From contig CAIQBO010000001.1 of assembly GCA_903870145.1 (NCBI GenBank), forward strand, positions 33,688 to 97,687: a stretch of 64,000 nucleotides of DNA. The letters run 5' to 3'. Numbering within the stretch: position 1 is the first letter of the stretch; each line of letters begins with the position of its first letter. The notes under the pieces were generated by a model that ran no database searches, was not told the DNA's origin, and worked only from the letters and a program-made list of their open reading frames with translations. Shown here one piece after another: positions 34,302 through 41,202 of the stretch. The translations under genes were made by a program, and so were the position numbers. This DNA comes from an uncultured Burkholderiales bacterium. Its GTDB lineage: Bacteria > Pseudomonadota > Gammaproteobacteria > Burkholderiales > Burkholderiaceae_C.

Positions 34302-34445
34302 CTCAAAAAAGATTCAATTTACTGAGATGACATGCTTTTTTCTTAAGACACATGAAGGAAATTGAGTGGCCTATCGACCACATTAGGGCTGCGCTTGGTT
34401 GTGAGAGACGAAGGCGCGATGTTATTTGACCTCAAGGAGACTCGT

Positions 34446-34601
34446 ATGGAAAAAATTGAAAACCCGGATGAACCCATTCCATTCATGCAGCAATTGCTGG
34501 ACAACCCATTCATCCTTTTGTTTCTAGGCGTGATGGTGCCCATGGTGGTCTACACCCTTTGGGGTGTGATTGATATTTTGACGGTCCCGTTGGCCCGATA
34601 G
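34446..34601 (+). CDS. small single-helix subunit of haem-copper enzyme
   Basis: 51 residues with one transmembrane helix (about 21-45, PFILLFLGVMVPMVVYTLWGVIDIL). AAGGAG lies five bases before the ATG. Short single-helix subunits (subunit IIa/CbaD-like) accompany B-type haem-copper enzymes, and this one precedes the subunit II gene by 58 bases. The sequence is too short for a firm family assignment; the role is inferred from position. Confidence 0.7.
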   Translation: MEKIENPDEPIPFMQQLLDNPFILLFLGVMVPMVVYTLWGVIDILTVPLAR

Positions 34602-34659
34602 CGACAGTCCAACCCCAGAAAAATCCCAACCTGAACGCACACCCAACAGGAGATAAATA

Positions 34660-35199
34660 ATGAGCGCCATATTGCCCCCCGCAGAACGACTTTGGTGGAA
34701 ACACCCCTTGGATCGCGTTGAAGGAACTTGGATTGTGATATCACTGGTTTGGTGCCTCATCATGTTTGCCATGATGATCAGCTGGCACATCTGGGGCAAG
34801 CAAAATTTGTCCACAGAAACTTACAAAACCACGCCAGAAAAATTCACACTCAAAGCACAAGCTGTTGTGGACAAATATACAGTTCGCACAGAAACAGATG
34901 AAAAAATTCCAGTGGTCGCACCCCCACCGGGCAGCGACGTTTATCTGATTGCAAGGCTTTGGAATTTCTGGCCCATCATTGAGTTGGAAAAGGACAAAAC
35001 CTACCGCTTGCACATCACGTCCATGGACTACAACCACGGCTTCTCTTTGCAACCAGCCAACATCAACATTCAGATCGTTCCGGGCTACGAACATGTTGTC
35101 AACATAACGCCCAACAAGGCCGGCACTTACTCTGTCGTCTGCAATGAATTCTGCGGCATCAATCACCACACGATGGTGAGTCGTATTTACGTTAAATAA
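34660..35199 (+). CDS. haem-copper enzyme subunit II with CuA site
   Basis: 179 residues. One transmembrane helix (about 23-41, TWIVISLVWCLIMFAMMIS) and a periplasmic cupredoxin domain. The CuA ligands are all visible: His126 (YNHGFSL), Cys161 and Cys165 (VVCNEFCG), His169 and Met172 (NHHTM), with Glu163 between the cysteines. The compact size and single N-terminal helix are those of B-type (ba3/cba) enzymes. It accepts electrons from a c-type cytochrome, for which the c551-like protein at 45653-45967 is a candidate. GGAG about 5-8 bases upstream of the ATG supports the start. Confidence 0.92.
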   Translation: MSAILPPAERLWWKHPLDRVEGTWIVISLVWCLIMFAMMISWHIWGKQNLSTETYKTTPEKFTLKAQAVVDKYTVRTETDEKIPVVAPPPGSDVYLIARLWNFWPIIELEKDKTYRLHITSMDYNHGFSLQPANINIQIVPGYEHVVNITPNKAGTYSVVCNEFCGINHHTMVSRIYVK

Positions 35200-35209
35200 G
35201 GTGGCATTG

Positions 35210-36904
35210 ATGACTACAACCTACCGAACTTGCCCTCGCTCAGGGCTGCAATTCGAAGACCAAGCTGAAAAACTGATGATGGTCAATGCCGTCACCGCCG
35301 TCGTGGCCCTTCTAGTGGGCGGCCTTTTGGCAATCGGCATCGTCTTAACTCGCTGGCCAGCTGTGCACTGGCTGGCTGCTGATACTTTTTACATGGTGCT
35401 GACAGCGCACGGCATCGACATGCTGATCTTCTGGATCATTTTCTTTGAAGTTGCAGTTCTTTATTTTTGTTCATCCACTTTATTACGCTGTCGCCTAGCA
35501 ACACCCAAAATAGCATGGGTTTCGTTTGTATTGATGTTGGTAGGCGCCGTGATGAACAATGCCGCCGTTTTTGATGGTGGCTCCAGCGTCATGATGACCT
35601 CCTATGTTCCCATGATGGCGTCACCCTGGTTTTATCTGGGCTTGATTTTGTTCGCCGTTGGAACATTGATTGCTTGCTTCGTGTTTTTTGGCACCTTGGT
35701 TGTAGCCAAACGAGACAAGACCTACCAAGGCTCCGTGCCTCTCGTGACCTTTGGTGCGATCACGGCCGCGATCATTGCTGTTTTCACCATTGCCTCAGGC
35801 GCCATCATTTTGATCCCCACTTTTCTGATGTCAGTGGGTGTTGTCAAAGAAGTGGATCCTTTGATTTATCGAACAATATGGTGGGCTTTTGGCCACTCCT
35901 CGCAACAAATCAACGTGGCTGCGCACATTTCAATTTGGTATGCGGTCGCAGCGATTGCCTTTGGCGCAAAACCCATGTCGGAGCGCGTCAGTCGGGGCGC
36001 ATTCTTGCTCTACATCCTGTTCTTGCAATTGGCCAGTGCCCACCACTTGTTGGCAGACCCTGGCATGAGCACAGAATGGAAGGTGGTCAACACCAGTTAC
36101 TTCATGTACTTTGCCGTGTTGGCCTCCATGATTCACGGCTTGACCATACCCGGTGCGATTGAAGTTGCGCAAAGGGCCAAGGGGTACAACAAGGGTTTGT
36201 TTGAGTGGCTGCGCAAAGCGCCCTGGGGCAACCCGGTGTTCTCTGGCATGTTCATCTCATTGATTGGTTTTGGATTTTTAGGGGGTATCTCGGGTGTCAT
36301 GATGGGCACTGAGCAACTGAACATGATCATCCACAACACCATCTATGTGCCTGGACACTTCCATGCAACCGTAGTGGTGGGCACCACCCTGTCGTTCATG
36401 GCGTTGACTTATTTCTTGATTCCGGTGCTGTTCAAACGCGAAATGATCAACCCCCGTTTGGCCAAATTTCAGCCCTATATGTTTGGCCTGTCAATGTATT
36501 TTTTCTGCTTGGTCATGATGGGTGCTGGCACACTGGGCGTCTCCCGCAGACACTGGGACATGAGCTTCAGCGGCGCTGCCATGGCCTACGAATGGCCTGG
36601 TGCTGCGTACCTGATGATGGGCTTGGTGGGCATAGCCGGCATATCAGCCATCGTCGGTGGCGGGATCTACATCTATGTGACCGTAGGATCTTTGCTGTGG
36701 GGCAAAAAACTGGAGCAAGGCAGCGTGAGCAGCCAATTCACCGCCATCCCACCTACAGCACCTACCGTTGTGGCTCAAAGTTATGGCTCAGCCGGATTTG
36801 CAGCGCCGGGCACATTCACCTTGGCAATGGTGTTCTTGGTCTCATTTGTTTTGTACTATTTCATCAACTGGAAATACCTCTCGCAAGTTTGGGGGCTGAG
36901 TTAA
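35210..36904 (+). CDS. haem-copper subunit I lacking active-site tyrosine, candidate NO reductase
   Basis: 564 residues with about 13 transmembrane helices. All six canonical histidines are present: His67 (TAHGIDM, low-spin haem), His229 (FGHSSQQ, CuB/FeB), His278-His279 (SAHHLLADP) and His383 and His385 (PGHFH). In A- and B-type oxygen reductases a tyrosine stands four residues after the TM6 histidine (HPEVY); here it is Gln233. No Tyr is at the C-type (cbb3) position six residues before the HH pair either (Leu272). This loss is typical of NO reductases derived from B-type oxidases, and nirS, NnrS and a Dnr regulator lie nearby. I therefore rate NO reductase as more likely than O2 reductase, but annotation pipelines would call it cytochrome c oxidase subunit I. 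The ATG at 35210 is preferred over a GTG at 35201, having AAGGTGG five bases upstream. Confidence 0.88.
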   Translation: MTTTYRTCPRSGLQFEDQAEKLMMVNAVTAVVALLVGGLLAIGIVLTRWPAVHWLAADTFYMVLTAHGIDMLIFWIIFFEVAVLYFCSSTLLRCRLATPKIAWVSFVLMLVGAVMNNAAVFDGGSSVMMTSYVPMMASPWFYLGLILFAVGTLIACFVFFGTLVVAKRDKTYQGSVPLVTFGAITAAIIAVFTIASGAIILIPTFLMSVGVVKEVDPLIYRTIWWAFGHSSQQINVAAHISIWYAVAAIAFGAKPMSERVSRGAFLLYILFLQLASAHHLLADPGMSTEWKVVNTSYFMYFAVLASMIHGLTIPGAIEVAQRAKGYNKGLFEWLRKAPWGNPVFSGMFISLIGFGFLGGISGVMMGTEQLNMIIHNTIYVPGHFHATVVVGTTLSFMALTYFLIPVLFKREMINPRLAKFQPYMFGLSMYFFCLVMMGAGTLGVSRRHWDMSFSGAAMAYEWPGAAYLMMGLVGIAGISAIVGGGIYIYVTVGSLLWGKKLEQGSVSSQFTAIPPTAPTVVAQSYGSAGFAAPGTFTLAMVFLVSFVLYYFINWKYLSQVWGLS

Positions 36905-36907
36905 ATC

Positions 36908-37792
36908 ATGAACCACCCCAACCGACCCATAACCCAGGTGGCTCGCGATGTGCTCAGCCTGTTCAAACTTCGCATTGGTTGGATGATCATGATCACGGCC
37001 TTGGTTGGCATGGCCGTGACACCTGGCCCTGCACTGGGTTGGGACAAGGTCTTGGTACTGGCACTGTCGGTTTTGTTGTCATCGGCAAGTGCAGGTGCAT
37101 TCAATCAATACCATGAATATCAAAGTGACCGATTGATGGATCGAACAAAAGAGCGCGCCTTTGTCACGGGCGCCCTGCCTCACACACCGGCTTGGCTTAT
37201 TTTGATTGTACTGTTGTTGATTGGCGCTGTCACAGCGGCTGCATGGTGGCTTAATCCCTTATCAGCAACTTTTGTTTTTTTGGGGGCTTTCTTTTACGCG
37301 GTGGTATACACCGTCTGGCTCAAGCAGCGCAGTTGGTTGAACATTGTGGTGGGTGGTTTGGCTGGCAGCTTTGCAGTGCTGGCAGGTGCGGCAGCCGTTG
37401 ATCCTGCCATGGGTCCATTGCCTTTCATTCTTGCAGCGGTCTTATTTTTGTGGACACCTCCACATTTCTGGAGTTTGGCCATCGCCAATGAAGCCCAATA
37501 CAAAGCAGCTGGCATTCCCATGCTGCCGGTCGTCGTGGGCACACAGCGCGCTGCTCACATTGTCCTGTGGAGCACTGTGGCACTGGGCATCACTGCCCTT
37601 CTGCCAGTTTTTTGGGGGGCTGGTGTGGTTTATTTCATTGCGGCTGTGCTGGGTGGTTGCGTCTTTGTTTACAAAGCCCATCAGCTTGCGCAAGAACCAT
37701 CGCGCAAAACTGCCATGGGAGCTTTTTTTGCGTCATTGGTCCAATTGAGCCTGTTGCTGATCGGGGCCACCATTGACAGTCTGCTGCGCTGA
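36908..37792 (+). CDS. ctaB: protohaem IX farnesyltransferase-like UbiA prenyltransferase
   Basis: 294 residues with about nine helices. CtaB landmarks: MDRTKERAFVTGALP, YTVWLKQRSWLNIVVGGLAGS, WTPPHFWSLAIANEAQYKAAGIPMLPVV. The first prenyl-diphosphate motif (normally NxxxDxxxD) reads N66-QYH-E70-YQS-D74, with Glu replacing the first Asp. It converts haem B to haem O by farnesylation in the family, supplying A- and B-type enzymes. It is three bases after the subunit I stop, so coupled. The unusual Asp-to-Glu change may alter metal binding but need not inactivate it. Confidence 0.9.
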   Translation: MNHPNRPITQVARDVLSLFKLRIGWMIMITALVGMAVTPGPALGWDKVLVLALSVLLSSASAGAFNQYHEYQSDRLMDRTKERAFVTGALPHTPAWLILIVLLLIGAVTAAAWWLNPLSATFVFLGAFFYAVVYTVWLKQRSWLNIVVGGLAGSFAVLAGAAAVDPAMGPLPFILAAVLFLWTPPHFWSLAIANEAQYKAAGIPMLPVVVGTQRAAHIVLWSTVALGITALLPVFWGAGVVYFIAAVLGGCVFVYKAHQLAQEPSRKTAMGAFFASLVQLSLLLIGATIDSLLR

Positions 37793-37871
37793 GACGTCAG
37801 CCTCCTTCAAAGTTATTGCATTGTGCGAAAACAGTCTGTTGGAGAAATTTTTCACTTTGCCAATCATTCAC

Positions 37872-38732
37872 ATGACAACTTGGCGATTCGCTGGAATTTT
37901 CAGCTTGATTTTAGTGTTTTGTCAATTTTCCTGGAGTGCGGAAAATCAAAACTCAAGGCCCGGCCTGGACAATGAGAAAGCTGTGCGAATCAGCCAGTCC
38001 GTGATTGGGAAACAGGTCAATGATTTTGCATTTTTAGATCGCCAAGGCCAACCCGTTCGCCTGTCGAAATTTCGGGGGAAACCTCTGTTCGTCAGTTTCA
38101 TTTATACCGGGTGCTTTCAAGTCTGCCCGCTGACAACACACTCATTGCAAAATACATTGCAAAGCATGCCGAATCAAATTGGCAATGACCAGTTCAACGT
38201 CATCAGCATTGGCTTTAATCAACCAGCCGACTCTTTTCAAGCGCTCAAATCGTTTGCATTGCAGCACCGGATTGACCAACCCAATTGGAATTTTTTACAA
38301 CCTCACGCTGATGCTGTTGACGCATTGACTCGAGAATTTGGCTTCAGCCATGTCGCAACACCCGCAGGTTTTGATCATGTCCTTCAGGTGACTTTGCTTG
38401 ATTCAAATGGGAAAATTTATCGCCAAATTTATGGTGACATCTTCAAAGCGCAAGCCCTGGCTGAGCCACTTGAGCAATTGCTGCGCAATGCGCCGGTTGA
38501 TCAGTCACTGAGCCTGAGTGAGTTGGTCGAGAAAATTCGCATTCTTTGCTCCGTGTACGACCCTGTCACAGGGGAGTACAGAGTTCAATATGGCTTGATT
38601 CTCGAAATTGCAGGTGGACTGACCTTCTTCATCACCATGTTCTGGTTTTTTCTGACCGAGTGGCGCACACGTCGAGTTGTTCGAGGAGCCAGCGCACAAA
38701 AACCTTCCTCCCCCATGGAGACTCAATATTGA
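37872..38732 (+). CDS. SCO1/SenC family copper chaperone with C-terminal membrane anchor
   Basis: About 286 residues from the ATG at 37872. N-terminal signal or anchor (TTWRFAGIFSLILVFCQFSWSAE), thioredoxin fold with LSKFRGKPLFVSFIYTGCFQVCP: the copper-binding CxxxC and the partner His in FDHVLQVTLLDSNG. A C-terminal extension has a second transmembrane helix (about 252-272, LILEIAGGLTFFITMFWFF) not present in most Sco proteins. It probably metallates the CuA site of the subunit II above. The start is uncertain: there is no clear Shine-Dalgarno sequence, and a longer frame begins at 37773 inside the end of ctaB. Confidence 0.85.
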   Translation: MTTWRFAGIFSLILVFCQFSWSAENQNSRPGLDNEKAVRISQSVIGKQVNDFAFLDRQGQPVRLSKFRGKPLFVSFIYTGCFQVCPLTTHSLQNTLQSMPNQIGNDQFNVISIGFNQPADSFQALKSFALQHRIDQPNWNFLQPHADAVDALTREFGFSHVATPAGFDHVLQVTLLDSNGKIYRQIYGDIFKAQALAEPLEQLLRNAPVDQSLSLSELVEKIRILCSVYDPVTGEYRVQYGLILEIAGGLTFFITMFWFFLTEWRTRRVVRGASAQKPSSPMETQY

Positions 38733-38744
38733 GTTGAACAGACA

Positions 38745-40691
38745 GTGTCACCTATAAATGCATCGCTGGGGTCTCGCACATTTCTGGCCATTGAAAAAAA
38801 ATTCAATTTAATTTTCAATGATCGACTCAATCCTTTTTATCACTTAGGTGCGATTGCATATTTTTTATTTTGGCTGGTTGTTGCTACTGGTTTGTACCTT
38901 TATGCTTTTTTTGAAACCAGTGTCCTAGGCGCGTATGCCTCCGTTGAATCCATCACGCATGGGCATTTTTATGTGGGCGGTGTCATCCGAAGTTTGCATC
39001 GCTACGCTTCAGACGCTTTGGTGCTTGTGATGCTCTTGCACATGTTGCGGCATTTCAGTTTCGGTCGTTTTCGAGGTTTTCGATGGCTCTCGTGGCTGAC
39101 AGGTTTGCTCATTCTGTGGTTGACCTATGCCTCGGGCATCAACGGCTATATGTTGCCTTGGGACCGGTTGTCGCAGTTTGTTGTTACCGCCAGCACCGAG
39201 TGGATCGATGTGCTGCCCGTCATCGGCGGCAGCATGACTCGAAATTTCATCTCCAATGCCAATGTCAGCGATCGCCTGTTCTCCTTGCTCTCGTTCATTC
39301 ACATTGGCTTGCCCCTGAGCATGCTGGCTTTGCTGTGGGTGCACACGCAACGCGTACCCCATGCACAAACCCTTCCGCCCCGCCCACTCATGTGGGGCGT
39401 GTTTTATTCGTTGAGTCTTTTGTCGCTCCTCTTGCCAGCTGTCAGTCAGGCTCCTGCAGACATGTCTTCATTGACACAAACGCTGGCGTTTGATTGGTTT
39501 TATCTCCCAAGCTATGCCTTGATTGGGCAATGGGGGCCTGTTAACACATGGCTTGTCGTAGGTGGATTGACCTTGCTGATGGCCCTTTTGCCTTGGATGC
39601 CACAGCGCTTTGAAGATCAAGCTGCCGCTTGGCAACTTTCAGCTCTGCCCGATGAGCGCATCATTTTGGTTCGCGCTGGCGAGACTTTGCTCGACGCTGG
39701 ACTGCGTGAAGGATTGCCTATGCCCTATGAATGCCGCAATGGCAGCTGTGGCCTTTGCAAATGCAGTTTGCTTCATGGACAAGTCCAACTCCAAGCTTAT
39801 CAACCCTCAGCACTGAGTGAGGAGGAACGTCTGTCAGGCCAAACGCTGCTGTGCTGCGCGCAGGCCTTCAGCGATATTGACATTTCTTATGTACCTGCAG
39901 TTGGCACAAATGCAGTGCCTGCCAAGCAATACCTTGCACGTGTCAGTCAGCTTGAACTACTGTGCGAGGACGTCATGCGTGTGGACCTGCGTTTGTCAAA
40001 CGATGGCTCATTGCCCTTTCACTGCGGACAGTACCTCAACATCATTTTGGAAGATGGCTCTCATCGCAGTTTTTCTTTTGCCACCGCGCCTCATGCTGGT
40101 GGCGACATCCAATTGCATGTGCGCTTGGTTGCAGGGGGGAGATGGACCCCTTCTGTCTTTAGCACCATGAAGGTCGGAGATACCCTTCGCATCGAAGGTC
40201 CAAAGGGCGCCTTCAGACTGCGGGCAGATGGCGACAAGCCAATGATATTTGTAGCAGGTGCAACAGGGTTTGCGCCCATCAAGAGCATGCTTGAGCATGC
40301 ATTTCACATTGGCTTGAATCGCCGGATGTTGCTTTACTGGGGCGTACGCCATCTCAGTGATCTTTATCTAGGGAATTTAGCATTAGAGTGGGCACGTGAT
40401 CATGCCAATTTCACATTTGTCCCAGTCTTATCAGAGCCGCGTGCGCAAGACCATTGGGGCGGTCGAACTGGCCTAGTGCACGAAGCAATTTTGATGGATT
40501 TTCCCAGTCTTTCAGAGCACCAAATTTACGCATGTGGGTCAGCTCAAATGGTTGAAGCAGCCTATCCTGCCTTCATACGACATGGCATTCACAGTGAAGA
40601 CTGTTTCTCGGATGCTTTCTATTTCTCACCTCTCAAAGTCGCTCTAGCCCATGAAGTTGATCCTGGCAAGTTAGGAGGCATTCTTGCCTAA
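38745..40691 (+). CDS. fusion of cytochrome b, [2Fe-2S] ferredoxin and ferredoxin-NAD(P) reductase
   Basis: 648 residues, GTG start at 38745. Domain order: cytochrome b (bc1-like) residues about 10-290 with bis-histidine pairs His85/His99 and His186/His200, both H-x13-H as in bc1; the Qo motif PEWY is replaced by FDWF (249-252). Plant-type [2Fe-2S] ferredoxin 300-385 with Cys330, Cys335, Cys338 and Cys370. FAD/NAD(P) reductase 395-630: RSFSFATAP (FAD), GPKGAF, FVAGATGFAPIKSM (nucleotide), YACGSAQMV, and aromatic-rich C-terminal block DAFYFSP. Inference: electrons pass between NAD(P)H and membrane haems via FAD and the iron-sulfur centre. I know of no described enzyme with this exact architecture. 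The protein is in-frame with no obvious damage and sits between the sco gene and a coupled unknown gene. Confidence 0.9.
   Translation: MSPINASLGSRTFLAIEKKFNLIFNDRLNPFYHLGAIAYFLFWLVVATGLYLYAFFETSVLGAYASVESITHGHFYVGGVIRSLHRYASDALVLVMLLHMLRHFSFGRFRGFRWLSWLTGLLILWLTYASGINGYMLPWDRLSQFVVTASTEWIDVLPVIGGSMTRNFISNANVSDRLFSLLSFIHIGLPLSMLALLWVHTQRVPHAQTLPPRPLMWGVFYSLSLLSLLLPAVSQAPADMSSLTQTLAFDWFYLPSYALIGQWGPVNTWLVVGGLTLLMALLPWMPQRFEDQAAAWQLSALPDERIILVRAGETLLDAGLREGLPMPYECRNGSCGLCKCSLLHGQVQLQAYQPSALSEEERLSGQTLLCCAQAFSDIDISYVPAVGTNAVPAKQYLARVSQLELLCEDVMRVDLRLSNDGSLPFHCGQYLNIILEDGSHRSFSFATAPHAGGDIQLHVRLVAGGRWTPSVFSTMKVGDTLRIEGPKGAFRLRADGDKPMIFVAGATGFAPIKSMLEHAFHIGLNRRMLLYWGVRHLSDLYLGNLALEWARDHANFTFVPVLSEPRAQDHWGGRTGLVHEAILMDFPSLSEHQIYACGSAQMVEAAYPAFIRHGIHSEDCFSDAFYFSPLKVALAHEVDPGKLGGILA
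40673..40678 (+). promoter_or_regulatory. strong Shine-Dalgarno AGGAGG before a TTG start
   Basis: AGGAGG at 40673-40678, five bases before the TTG at 40684. It lies inside the 3' end of the preceding fusion gene and decides the start of the next gene, whose TTG overlaps that gene's final codons. Confidence 0.75.
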
Positions 40692-41202
40692 GCCGCTGCC
40701 TAAATATTTACAGTTTGTCTTGCAAACAATGGCTTATGCAGCTTTTGCAACAGTGCTTGGTGTTTTTTCCGTTTGGCCTTCTTATCAACAACGAGGTGTC
40801 AATGAGGCCATCTTGAAGCTCTCATTCAGCCATTCTGGTCAACTCAAGTTTGCCTGCCGTCAGCGTGATGCAGCTGAACTGGCCAAGACAGCCGTTCACA
40901 TGCGCAACAAAATGGACTGCCCCCGTGAACGCTCGCAGGTTCTGGTTGAACTTGATATGGACGGCCAAGCCTTGTTTCGCATCAGCACTGCGCCGCTGGG
41001 TCTGAACCGCGATGGTGCTGCCACCGTCTATCGACGACTGGCCATTCCAGCAGGACCCCATCTGTTCAGTGCTCGCCTTGCCGATGGCCCTGACGGGGTC
41101 ATCCATTTTTCGAGCGACCACAAAGTTGACTTGAAGCCAGGGCAGGTTTTGATCATTGACTTCCTAACTGGGAGTAACGGTTTTGTTTTCACAGGTGGCT
41201 GA
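40684..41202 (+). CDS. membrane-anchored protein of unknown function in cytochrome b cluster
   Basis: 172 residues with a TTG start supported by AGGAGG. One N-terminal transmembrane helix (about 15-32, TMAYAAFATVLGVFSVWPS) followed by a soluble, probably periplasmic domain. Two cysteines (KFACRQR and MDCPRER) are 21 residues apart. The C-terminal half has a beta-sandwich look (RRLAIPAGPHLFSARLADG, KVDLKPGQVLIIDF). I do not recognise the family. It overlaps the preceding gene by 8 bases and the following by 20, so it is almost certainly translated as part of the same unit. It may be an accessory or assembly factor for the two cytochrome b fusions. Confidence 0.75.
   Translation: MPKPLPKYLQFVLQTMAYAAFATVLGVFSVWPSYQQRGVNEAILKLSFSHSGQLKFACRQRDAAELAKTAVHMRNKMDCPRERSQVLVELDMDGQALFRISTAPLGLNRDGAATVYRRLAIPAGPHLFSARLADGPDGVIHFSSDHKVDLKPGQVLIIDFLTGSNGFVFTGG

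Noticed and set aside
34446..38732. Simple cytochrome c oxidase operon
   Set aside because: The missing active-site tyrosine, the nir/Dnr/NnrS context and the coupled cytochrome b fusions argue against an ordinary oxygen reductase, though this remains the main alternative.
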